Assembly (NCBI GenBank): GCA_002441055.1
Contig: DJWR01000151.1
Span: forward strand, 1 to 15,367
Length of the DNA: 15,367 nucleotides
Direction: 5' to 3'
From: Caulobacteraceae bacterium UBA6225
GTDB taxonomy: Bacteria; Pseudomonadota; Alphaproteobacteria; Caulobacterales; Caulobacteraceae
In this document: positions 1 to 6,715 of the stretch, in pieces
Layout of the letters: each line of letters starts with the position of its first letter
Numbering within the stretch: position 1 is the stretch's first letter
Position numbers and translations under genes: made by a program
The notes under the pieces: generated by a model
What the model was told of the DNA's origin: nothing
Databases searched by the model: none
The model's input: only the letters and a program-made list of their open reading frames with translations

Positions 1-77
1 TGAAGGCCAAGATCACCTGCGACCAGTGCGGCGAGCCTGCAGGCCTCGACAGCATCGCCACGGCCCTGGACGTTTAG
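1..77 (+). CDS. C-terminal tail of an unidentified protein (partial)
   Basis: Only the last 24 codons are visible, read in the frame that starts at base 3 and ends at the TAG at 75-77. The peptide contains a CDQC motif followed by GEPAGLDSIATALDV, so a CxxC metal-binding or redox knuckle sits close to the C-terminus. Codons are GC-rich at third positions, as expected for a real gene here. The first two bases are TG, so a start codon could lie at the window edge, but a longer protein running in from the left is more likely. The stop overlaps the stop of the facing minus-strand gene by two bases. I do not recognise the family. Confidence 0.45.
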   Translation, partial: KAKITCDQCGEPAGLDSIATALDV

Positions 78-481
78 AGGGCCTCGGCCGTCCGGCGCCG
101 CGCCTGGGCGGCCAGTGGCGCGCCCGCGGCGGGGTCGAGATACTCGTCCAGCCGGGTGATGCGGCCGTCCTTGGCCTGGACCACGACGCAGGCGGGCATG
201 GCGAAGGGCTGGCCGTCGGCCAGGACGCCCTCCAGCACATGCTGCTGCATAAAGCCGTCGGCCAGGATCTCCCGGCGCACGATCCGGTAGCGCCGCTCGG
301 GCAGGGCGCGGATCAGCCAGGCCAGGACCCGCAGGTTCTGGTCCACCGTCTGCTCGATCTCATCATTGTTGTGCCAGAGCTTGGCGTCGGGGGCGTAGAT
401 GCCGCGGACGGCCTCGACGTCCCCGGTCTCAAGGGCGCTGATGAACCGCTCGGCCAGGGCCAGGTGATCCTGCGGGCTCAT
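74..481 (-). CDS. SnoaL/NTF2-like (ketosteroid isomerase-fold) protein
   Basis: This is a 135-residue single-domain protein with the length and pattern of the SnoaL-like NTF2 superfamily. It opens with a helix and the phrase ALETGDVEAVRGIYAPDAKLWHNND (residues 16-40), and W36/H37 lie at the mouth of the expected conical cavity. It ends with RITRLDEYLDP (residues 107-117), the usual final strand. Members are small cyclases, isomerases, hydratases or binding proteins, usually cytoplasmic, and the substrate cannot be read from sequence. The start ATG (479-481) overlaps the stop of the carotenoid oxygenase gene in an ATGA arrangement, so the two are probably co-transcribed and translationally coupled. 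Acting on an apocarotenoid or other cleavage product of that neighbour is an inference. The family call is firm; the function is unknown. Confidence 0.8.
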   Translation of the reverse strand: MSPQDHLALAERFISALETGDVEAVRGIYAPDAKLWHNNDEIEQTVDQNLRVLAWLIRALPERRYRIVRREILADGFMQQHVLEGVLADGQPFAMPACVVVQAKDGRITRLDEYLDPAAGAPLAAQARRRTAEAL

Positions 482-1956
482 GCTGCGCTCACCCCATTGC
501 GCAGGAAGTCCCGGTCAGCCCAGAAGCTGTGGGTGCCGCTGCAGATCTTATGGGGCAGGGCGATCCGCACCACAGGGCCAGCCTGGATCTGCTGAGCGTC
601 GATCAGCACGCATTCGGACGTACCAGCGGCCTCGTCGATGATGAAGCTGACCAGATAGCCGTCATCCTCGGCCGTGGCGCCGATGCGCGGCACAAAGGGC
701 GCTTCGCTGGCGAACTTGCCTTCGGGCAGGGTGAAGGACCAGGACGCTCCGGTCTCCAGGTCGTGCTTGACGAAGCCGTTGAACAGGAACCAGCCGGGCT
801 AGGTGGTGGTGGAATAGGCGTAGCGGTAGGGCTTGCCGGCATAGCGCTGGTTGAACATCCCGAACTCCAGGATGCGGTCATCCAGGTGATGCTCGCGGGT
901 CTCGCCCGTCTTCAGGTTGAAGCGCCAGCGGTGCAGCTTGGGCTTGAAGCTGTGCTCGTCCAGATAGGCCATCATGTGGGCCAGACCCCGGGGCGCATCG
1001 GCCAGGGGCGCCGGGCAGGGGTCCTCCTGGAAGTACCCGTCCATGACCAGCTCATCGCCATCCTCATAGGCGTTCAGCCAGTGCAGGACGTAGGTCGGGG
1101 CGGCTTCGAACCAGCGGATGTCAGCCTCGCTGCCATAACGCGGAATGACGGCGAACCGAGAGGGCAGACCCTCATGCATGCGCACCACATGGATGTTCTG
1201 AGCCAGCAGGTCCTGGTCCCAGAACACCGGAAAATCGTTGAGGATCGAGTAGTTGGCCGAGAACGCCATGTCGTGCGGCAGGCGCGGGCCGAGCAGGGGG
1301 ACGGGCGTATAGTGGACCCGCTTTCCGTCCTTATCGACCACCCCATAATGCATGTAGGGCGCCTGTTTGGAGTAGTTGAAGAACAGCAACTCGCCCGTGG
1401 CTTCGTCCACCTTGGTGTGGGCCGAGACCCCGTCCAGGGGCGCCCAGCTGGCCACGCCGCCCTGCTCAAGGGTTTCGGGATCGAGCCAATAGGCCTCGCC
1501 GCACTGATAGAAGGTCGAGACGATCTTGCCCCCGTGCGCGACCACATCGGTGCTGGAGGAGTCCTTGAGGCTTCCATGGGCGCCGAAGCCCGGGCGCACC
1601 GAGACGCCAGGCCCATCGGCCAGACCGCCCCACAGGGACTGACCGGCTTCCTGCTCGGCTTCGAAGCAGCGGGTGCGGATAAAGCGGTTGCGATAGTCGG
1701 CCTTGCCGTCCTTGAAGCTGATCATGTGCAGCATGCCGTCCCCGTCGAAGGGGTGATAGCGGCCGAGCGGCTGGTGGGCCTGGTTCTCGGTGTTGCGCAC
1801 ATAGACGCCGTCGATGTCGGTGGGGATCGCGCCTTCCAGGACCTGCAGATCCTCGGCGTTGACCTCTTCGTGCAGCGGCGTCCAGGCCCCGGTCAGATAA
1901 GGATGGTTGGTGGGCTGCAACGATGTCCGGACCGGCGGCAGACGCTCCAACTTCAT
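478..1956 (-). pseudogene. Carotenoid oxygenase (RPE65/CCD family), interrupted by an in-frame TAG
   Basis: Reading from ATG 1954-1956 to TGA 478-480 gives one continuous family member of 492 positions, broken only by a TAG at 799-801 (codon 386). The family are beta-propeller non-heme iron enzymes that cleave carotenoids, apocarotenoids or stilbenes. Three of the four iron-binding histidines appear before the stop: H141 (VVAHGGK), H180 (SAHTKVD) and H228 (LPHDMAF). The fourth, H476 (SGTHSFWA), and the conserved PGWFLFNGFVKHDLETG strand lie after it. Terminating at codon 386 would therefore remove an iron ligand and the last propeller blade. The sequence on both sides is intact, so the lesion is recent, is a sequencing error, or is read through. 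The start has AGGAG at 1967-1971. The family is certain; whether the gene is functional is not. Confidence 0.85.
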
Positions 1957-2002
1957 GGCCTGGGCTCCTCGGTTCCATGCTCCTCTTCGGGAGCCAGCCC
2001 AA

Positions 2003-2030
2003 AACCTAGCCGAAGGGTCTTTTTACGCAA
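2003..2030 (-). promoter_or_regulatory. Putative housekeeping promoter of the carotenoid oxygenase unit
   Basis: Read on the minus strand, TTGCGT (2030-2025) is followed after 14 bases by GCTAGGTT (2010-2003). This resembles the Caulobacter sigma-73 pattern, TTGACGS then GCTANAWC with 10-14 bases between. Transcription would start about 45 bases before the ATG at 1956. The match is by eye and the -35 element is imperfect. Confidence 0.4.
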
Positions 2031-2276
2031 GTGACATGTGGCCGGGACACGCGGCGGCTCATCACGACCATGACGGATCGGCATGGCGGTTTGGCTTGAA
2101 CGGTCCGCCGGCTGTGCTCTGATCGGGGGTGCGGGCCGGGCCCCTCTGGCGATCATCGGGATCGCGATGTCGGACCGCAGCGGGCGCGGCCGGCTGCATC
2201 ATGGGTCTTGAGAGCTATTCCCCAGTTCCCTGACCCGGCGACGGCTGGCGCGCCTCCCAGTTGAGGAGCCCATGGA
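2031..2276. other. Intergenic region upstream of the DUF465 gene
   Basis: The stretch between the carotenoid oxygenase promoter and the DUF465 gene shows no convincing gene. A weak plus-strand promoter candidate is TTGAAC at 2096-2101 with TCTGAT at 2118-2123 (16-base spacer), which would leave a leader of about 145 bases. A 14-codon ATG frame at 2167-2211 has no Shine-Dalgarno and is probably chance. TTGAGGAG at 2261-2268 is the ribosome binding site for the GTG start at 2277. Confidence 0.35.
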
Positions 2277-2459
2277 GTGAATTACATCCGATTGAACCGG
2301 CTGCGCAGCGAACACCGCTGGCTCGACCATGAGATCCGGCGCGAAGAACGACGCGCCCACCCCGATATCGAACGCATTCGAGAGCTGAAACGACGCAAGC
2401 TCTCCGTGAAGGACCAGTTGTTCTTCGCCGAGGCGGGACTCCAGCCCGTCCGAGCCTGA
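2277..2459 (+). CDS. YdcH-like DUF465 small helical protein
   Basis: This 60-residue, highly charged protein matches the YdcH/DUF465 pattern: LRSEHRWLDHEIRREE (residues 10-25), HPDIERIRELKRRKLSVKDQL (residues 28-48), then a short tail. The family forms a small helical hairpin and is widespread in Proteobacteria, but its role is not established. The start is GTG at 2277, eight bases after the AGGAG of TTGAGGAG. An ATG at 2272 is only three bases from that site and reads ATG GAG TGA, so it cannot encode the protein. The gene stands alone between divergent and convergent neighbours and is followed within ten bases by a strong terminator, which fits a single-gene transcript. Confidence 0.88.
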   Translation: MNYIRLNRLRSEHRWLDHEIRREERRAHPDIERIRELKRRKLSVKDQLFFAEAGLQPVRA

Positions 2460-2467
2460 CGTCCAGC

Positions 2468-2512
2468 CGGCCGGCCAGGAACCGCCCCCCAACCTGGCCG
2501 GCCGCATTCTTT
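2468..2512 (+). terminator. Strong intrinsic terminator after the DUF465 gene
   Basis: A perfect 12-base inverted repeat, CGGCCGGCCAGG (2468-2479) and CCTGGCCGGCCG (2493-2504), encloses a 13-base loop and is followed by ATTCTTT on the plus strand. It begins eight bases after the DUF465 stop. The T-tract is short and interrupted, but the stem is very stable. No T-tract lies on the other side, so it is likely one-directional. Confidence 0.7.
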
Positions 2513-2550
2513 CCAGTCCTGATTGATGTCTCAGCCACACCCATCGGGGT

Positions 2551-2574
2551 GGGGGAGCGGGTTTCCGCGCCCCC
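2551..2574 (-). terminator. Hairpin directly after the isocitrate dehydrogenase stop
   Basis: GGGGG-A-GCGG, loop GTTT, CCGC-G-CCCCC forms a nine-pair stem with one A/G mismatch. It starts five bases beyond the minus-strand stop of the dehydrogenase (2580-2582). There is no T-tract downstream on the minus strand, so it may protect the 3' end of the message or act as a Rho-assisted stop rather than a classical intrinsic terminator. Confidence 0.4.
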
Positions 2575-2579
2575 TGCGG

Positions 2580-4013
2580 CTATTGTCCCTGACCCAGGCT
2601 GAATCCCGGCCGCCCCGCGAAGGTGCAGAGGTTTTCCGTCTTGATGAAGTCGACGCCGGCCTCGGCGGCGCGGACGCTCAGGGCGGCGATCTCGGTCAGC
2701 GGGATGGCGGAGCCGCCATTCATGAAGCGACACCGCCAGTGATCGACGCAGTTGGTCTCGGGCAGGCCCGCAGGCCAGACCTTGACGCCCCGATTGGTGA
2801 TCATCTGCAGTTCGAGCGGCCCCCGCTCCAGGCTCTTCAGCCGTGCGGCGAGGGTGTCGACGTCCCCCCGCCATTCCACGAACAGATCCACCCCGACAGT
2901 GGTCTTCTCCACCAGCGTGGCGGGCGCCTGGTTGGACATCGGGACGAGGGGGGCGGCCTGGACGCCGACGGGGCGCAACTGATGCGGCGACTGACCAAGC
3001 CGGGCGATAACCTCGGCGGCGAAGGCCTGGGTGCCCAGGGCCGACCGCCCCGCTGCGGTGTCGGCGGTGGCTGCGCAGTCCTCCAGGGCCTTGAGCCAGG
3101 CATTGTGTATCCTCGCCGCGGCTTCCCCCTGGCCCACATGGTTCAGCATCATCAAACCGGCCAGAAGCAGGCCCGACGGGTTGGCGATGTCCTTCCCGGC
3201 GATGTCTGGAGCCGAGCCATGCACCGCCTCGAACATGGCGCAGGTCGCCCCGATGTTGGCCGATGGGGCGAGGCCGACTGAGCCCGCCACCTGGGCGGCG
3301 ATGTCGGAGATGATGTCGCCATAGAGGTTCGGCGCCAGGATCACGTCGAAGGTCTCTGGGCTGTCGGCGATCCGGGCGGCCCCGATGTCGATGATCATGT
3401 GGTCCTGGGCGATCTCGGGATAATCCTGCCCAACCTCCTCGAACACCTGGCGGAAGAGACCGTCGGTCAACTTCATGATGTTGTCCTTGGTCATGCAGGT
3501 GACCCGCCTGCGCCCCTGGCTGCGGGCGAACTCGAAGGCGTAGCGGGCGATCCGCTCGCAGCCGGGCCGGGTGACCAGCTTCAGACACTGGACGACGTCC
3601 TGGGTCTGCTGGTGCTCGATGCCGGCGTAGAGGTCCTCCTCATTCTCCCGGATGATCACCAGATCCATGCCGGGATGCCGGGTGGAGACGAACGGCGCAT
3701 AGGCCGTGCAGGGCCGGACATTGGCGAACAGGCCCAGACTCTTGCGGATGGTCACATTGATGGATTTCACGCCGCCCCCCTGGGGCGTCGCCACCGGCGC
3801 CTTGTAGAAGACACCGGTCCGCCGCAGGCTCTCCCAGCCCTCTGGGGTCATCCCGCCGCTGTGCCCCTGGCGCCAGACGGCCTCACCCACGTCAATGAAC
3901 TCCGGCGCCAGGCGCGCGCCGCCGGCCTCCAGGATTCGCAGGCAGGCCTCCATGATTTCGGGGCCGACCCCGTCGCCCCGGGCGACGGTGATGGGGGTGG
4001 CGGAACTGGACAT
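2580..4013 (-). CDS. icd: Isocitrate dehydrogenase, Thermus-type with C-terminal extension, probably NAD-dependent
   Basis: This 477-residue cytoplasmic enzyme carries out oxidative decarboxylation of isocitrate to 2-oxoglutarate in the TCA cycle. It has the beta-decarboxylating dehydrogenase fold: ARGDGVGPEIM (residues 11-21), the substrate loop S84-I-N86 with R90 and R100, RENEEDLYAG (122-131, catalytic Tyr129), and metal aspartates D233 and D237 in NLYGDIISD. Residues from about 345 to 477, including VGVDLFVEW and VDHWRCRFM, match the extra C-terminal domain of Thermus and Rickettsia enzymes. The coenzyme loop reads HGSAPDIAGK (265-274). D270/I271 replace the Lys-Tyr pair of NADP enzymes and point to NAD. 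S84 and N86 favour isocitrate over isopropylmalate. I chose the ATG at 4011-4013 because AGGAG sits six bases upstream; an in-frame ATG at 4070 lacks this. Confidence 0.93.
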   Translation of the reverse strand: MSSSATPITVARGDGVGPEIMEACLRILEAGGARLAPEFIDVGEAVWRQGHSGGMTPEGWESLRRTGVFYKAPVATPQGGGVKSINVTIRKSLGLFANVRPCTAYAPFVSTRHPGMDLVIIRENEEDLYAGIEHQQTQDVVQCLKLVTRPGCERIARYAFEFARSQGRRRVTCMTKDNIMKLTDGLFRQVFEEVGQDYPEIAQDHMIIDIGAARIADSPETFDVILAPNLYGDIISDIAAQVAGSVGLAPSANIGATCAMFEAVHGSAPDIAGKDIANPSGLLLAGLMMLNHVGQGEAAARIHNAWLKALEDCAATADTAAGRSALGTQAFAAEVIARLGQSPHQLRPVGVQAAPLVPMSNQAPATLVEKTTVGVDLFVEWRGDVDTLAARLKSLERGPLELQMITNRGVKVWPAGLPETNCVDHWRCRFMNGGSAIPLTEIAALSVRAAEAGVDFIKTENLCTFAGRPGFSLGQGQ

Positions 4014-4265
4014 GGCGTGCTCCTCAGCAGGTGAGTTCGACGCCCATGCACATAGGGGGTCAGAGCCCATTCCCGTCGTTGATTGTCGCCATGCTGATGA
4101 TGAGCTGCTGAAATGGTGCGCCAGTCTTGATCATAAATTGGGGCGCCACCCGGCTCCCGAACCTGACTGTCGCAAAAAGGGGCGAAGGCCCCTGGACGTC
4201 CCCTGAGGCAATCGGCTTCAGTGGCCAAAACGTCGTCCGCCTCGACGCTGGCGCAGGGAGGGACA
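4014..4265. other. Divergent control region between icd and the oxidase operon
   Basis: This 252-base gap separates the minus-strand isocitrate dehydrogenase from the plus-strand oxidase. It must hold both promoters, but neither is clear. An AT-richer patch around 4081-4140 is the likely core; on the minus strand TTCGGG, a 17-base spacer and ATTTAT is a weak candidate for icd. It also contains a hairpin with an A/T tract (4174-4193, listed separately) and an 8-base palindrome GGACGTCC at 4194-4201. SD-like GGGAGG at 4256-4261 serves the oxidase ATG at 4266. I see no convincing gene. Confidence 0.5.
4174..4193 (-). terminator. Intrinsic terminator-like hairpin in the icd leader
   Basis: On the minus strand, AGGGGC, loop CTTC, GCCCCT is followed immediately by TTTT, a compact textbook intrinsic terminator. 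No minus-strand gene lies upstream of it. It would therefore end either transcripts entering antisense from the oxidase gene or a leader transcript of icd, whose start is about 160 bases further on. On the plus strand the same hairpin has no T-tract. Confidence 0.5.
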
Positions 4266-5525
4266 ATGGCGGAGTGGTCAAACTGGTCGGGAAGCGTGCG
4301 TGCGGCGCCAGCGCAGTTTGCGCAGCCGCGCAGGGAGGCCGAGCTCCAGGCCCTGGTGCGTGACGCCAACAAGGTGCGTGTGGTCGGGGCCGGCCATTCT
4401 TTCACGCCACTCTGCGAGACCGACGGCCTGCTGCTGAACCTCTCGGAACTGGAGGGCGAGCTGGTCATCGCGCCGGATCGCAAGACCGTCACCGCGCCGG
4501 CCGGCTGGAGCCTGAAGCGCCTGACAAAGGCCATGTGGGACGAGGGGCTTTCCCTGCCCAATCAAGGGGACGTCAATCCGCAGTCCCTGGCCGGCGCCAT
4601 CGGTACGGGCACCCACGGCACGGGCCGCGACCTGGGCAGCCTGTCGACCCTGGTTCACGGGGTTCGGGCGGTCATGCCCAACGGCGCCATCGTTGAGAGC
4701 ACGCGGACCCAGAACCCGGACCTCTTTGAAGGCCAGCGTCTTTCGCTCGGCCTGTTTGGCGTGATCACCGCGGCCACCATCGATGTGCTGCCGGCCTACA
4801 AGCTGGAGGAACGGGTCGAAAAGAAGCCGATGGCCTGGGTCTATGAGAACTTCGACGATCTCGCCCAACACCATCGGCACGCGGAATTCTTCGTCTTCCC
4901 CTATGCAGACGAGGTCATCGTCAAGACGCTGCATCCTATCGAGGCGGAGGACACGCCGCGGGGACAGCCCAGTAACGAGGAGGACATCTTCCGCTTCTGC
5001 TGCGACATGACCAAGGCCTTCCCCTTCCTGGCGGGGCCGATTCAGCGGTTCATGACGCGATCGTCCGGCGACGTGCACAAGGTGGGGCCGGCCTACCGCA
5101 TCTTCCCTTCGACCCGGAACGTGCGCTTCGAGGAGATGGAGTACGAACTGCCCCGAGAGGCCGGCCTGCCGGCGCTGAAGGAGGTGATCGCCTGGATCCG
5201 TAAGGGGCGTCGGCCGGTAGCCTTCCCCTTCGAATTCCGCTGGGCGGCCGCCGACGACATCTGGATCAGCCCGTTCAACAAGGGGCCGGGCGCCTCGATC
5301 TCCATGCACCAGTACGCAAAGATGCCCTGGCGCGAAGTGTTCGCCGCCGCCGAGCCCATCTTCCGTAGCCATGGCGGCCGGCCCCACTGGGGCAAGCGAC
5401 ATTTCCTGACCCGGGATGAGGTCGACGCCCTCTATCCCATGGCCCAGCGCTTCCGGGCGGCCCGTCGCGCGGCCGACCCGCAGGGCAAGTTCCTCAATCC
5501 CCACCTCGCCGACCTGTTCAGCTGA
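4266..5525 (+). CDS. FAD-linked aldonolactone oxidase (D-arabinono-1,4-lactone oxidase family)
   Basis: This 419-residue flavoprotein has an N-terminal PCMH-type FAD domain and a C-terminal ALO domain. The family oxidises sugar lactones or alditols at the expense of oxygen. VVGAGHSFTPLC (residues 39-50) contains H44, the expected covalent FAD attachment site. LAGAIGTGTHGTG (108-120) is the FAD pyrophosphate loop. E323 and R325 in FEFRW, and H374-W-G-K377 near the end, match the catalytic surface of alditol oxidase and related enzymes. The start ATG at 4266 is preceded by GGGAGGGACA, and MAEWSNWSGSV is the usual family opening; an upstream in-frame ATG at 4221 has no such site. It leads a tight plus-strand run, with 11 bases to the next gene. 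There is no signal peptide, so it is cytoplasmic. The substrate is not resolved. Confidence 0.88.
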   Translation: MAEWSNWSGSVRAAPAQFAQPRREAELQALVRDANKVRVVGAGHSFTPLCETDGLLLNLSELEGELVIAPDRKTVTAPAGWSLKRLTKAMWDEGLSLPNQGDVNPQSLAGAIGTGTHGTGRDLGSLSTLVHGVRAVMPNGAIVESTRTQNPDLFEGQRLSLGLFGVITAATIDVLPAYKLEERVEKKPMAWVYENFDDLAQHHRHAEFFVFPYADEVIVKTLHPIEAEDTPRGQPSNEEDIFRFCCDMTKAFPFLAGPIQRFMTRSSGDVHKVGPAYRIFPSTRNVRFEEMEYELPREAGLPALKEVIAWIRKGRRPVAFPFEFRWAAADDIWISPFNKGPGASISMHQYAKMPWREVFAAAEPIFRSHGGRPHWGKRHFLTRDEVDALYPMAQRFRAARRAADPQGKFLNPHLADLFS

Positions 5526-5536
5526 GAAGAGCCTCC

Positions 5537-6688
5537 ATGTCTGTCCTCTCCGACGACCGCCGCCTGCACGGGCATCTGATCGGCCAGCAGGGGTCGCGGC
5601 GCGCGCTCAATACGCCGGTCCTGGTGCTCGACCTGGAGGCCCTTGACCGCAACATCGCCACCATGGCGCAGTTGGCGGCCAAGGCTGGAGTCCGCCTGCG
5701 GCCCCACGCCAAGACGCACAAGAGCGTCGATATCGCCCGGCGGCAGGTGGCGGCCGGCGCCTTTGGCCTGTGCTGCGCCAAGCTGGGCGAGGCCGAGGCC
5801 CTGGCCGCGGGCGATATCGAAAATCTGCACATCACCTCGCCGGTGGTCTCGGCCCCCGCTATCGCCCGCCTGATCGCGCTGAATGCCCGTAGCCCTGGCC
5901 TGTCGGTGGTGGCTGACCATCCGGACAATGTGGCGGCCCTGGCTGCGGCGGCGTCGGCCAAGGCTCCGCTGACCGTCTATGTTGATGTGGATCCGGGCAT
6001 CCGCCGCACCGGCGTGGCGTCCGACGAAGCCGCCGTGGCGCTGGCCCGCCAGATCGCCGCCGCCCCGTCCCTGACCTATGGGGGCGTCCAGAAGTACTGC
6101 GGCCGCGAGCAGCACATCGAGGACTACGGCGCCCGCCGCGAGGCGATCCTCGCCCAGACCGAGGCTCTGAAGGCCACCATTGCGGCCCTGGCGGCCGCAG
6201 ACCTGGCGCCGCCGGTGGTGACGGGCTGCGGCACCGGCACCCACCGGATCGACCTGGAGCTCGGCGTCTTCACCGAGTGGCAGGTGGGCTCCTACGTCTT
6301 CATGGACGATCAGTATCTGGCCTGCGCCCTGACCGACGCCAGCGCCTCGCCCTATGGCCGCAGCCTGTTTGTCGACGCCCGGGTGGTCAGCGCCAATCAT
6401 GGCGCCCTGGTCACTGTCGACGCCGGCTTCAAGGCGTTTTCCACTGACGCCGCTCCGCCCCAGGTGGTCGCCGGCGCCCCGGACGGGGCGAAGTTCGCCT
6501 TCATGGGGGACGAGCAGGGGGCCGTTATCGCCCCAGGGATCGGCGAGGCCCTGACCATCACCGATCTGGTCACCCTGGCGGTCCCCCACTGCGACCCGAC
6601 GGTGAATCTCTATGACAGCTATCACGTCGTCCAGGGCGACACCCTGGTGGACATCTGGCCGGTCAGCGCCCGGGGTCGCAGCCGCTAG
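5537..6688 (+). CDS. D-threonine aldolase / D-serine dehydratase-like PLP enzyme
   Basis: This 383-residue fold-type III PLP enzyme has an alanine racemase-like N-terminal barrel and the C-terminal domain of D-threonine aldolase and eukaryotic-type D-serine dehydratase. RPHAKTHKS (residues 55-63) carries the PLP lysine K59. CGTGTHRIDLELG (231-243) is the phosphate-side region. AVPHCDPTVNLYD (348-360) carries the metal pair H351 and D353. The H-x-D spacing is that of D-threonine aldolases; D-serine dehydratases have H-x-C. The likely reaction is metal-dependent retro-aldol cleavage of D-beta-hydroxy amino acids to glycine plus an aldehyde. 3-Hydroxy-D-aspartate aldolase is an alternative. The Shine-Dalgarno is weak (GAAGAG) and the start lies 11 bases after the oxidase stop, suggesting co-transcription. 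Confidence 0.88.
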   Translation: MSVLSDDRRLHGHLIGQQGSRRALNTPVLVLDLEALDRNIATMAQLAAKAGVRLRPHAKTHKSVDIARRQVAAGAFGLCCAKLGEAEALAAGDIENLHITSPVVSAPAIARLIALNARSPGLSVVADHPDNVAALAAAASAKAPLTVYVDVDPGIRRTGVASDEAAVALARQIAAAPSLTYGGVQKYCGREQHIEDYGARREAILAQTEALKATIAALAAADLAPPVVTGCGTGTHRIDLELGVFTEWQVGSYVFMDDQYLACALTDASASPYGRSLFVDARVVSANHGALVTVDAGFKAFSTDAAPPQVVAGAPDGAKFAFMGDEQGAVIAPGIGEALTITDLVTLAVPHCDPTVNLYDSYHVVQGDTLVDIWPVSARGRSR

Positions 6689-6715
6689 GCGCTGGCCGCC
6701 ATCAGGAGACGCACC

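Noticed and set aside
529..2034. Long open plus-strand frame opposite the carotenoid oxygenase
   Set aside because: It is the mirror of the real gene in GC-rich DNA and reads as His/Gly/Val-rich low-information protein. Similar antisense frames at 4278-5504, 5432-6859, 7283-8449 and 14202-15245 were rejected for the same reason.
2215..3588. Long open minus-strand frame shifted relative to isocitrate dehydrogenase
   Set aside because: It is Arg/Pro/Gly-rich out-of-frame sequence over a gene with clear motifs in another frame.
4060..4281. 73-codon minus-strand frame upstream of icd
   Set aside because: No ribosome site, poor third-position GC in the second half, and no recognisable motif; it covers the divergent control region and the terminator-like hairpin.
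4266..4310. tRNA-like opening (GGCGGAGTGGTCAAAC) at the oxidase start
   Set aside because: It resembles a tRNA-Ser or tRNA-Leu 5' half, but there is no matching acceptor strand, T-arm or CCA downstream, and the bases encode the conserved MAEWSNWSG start of the oxidase.
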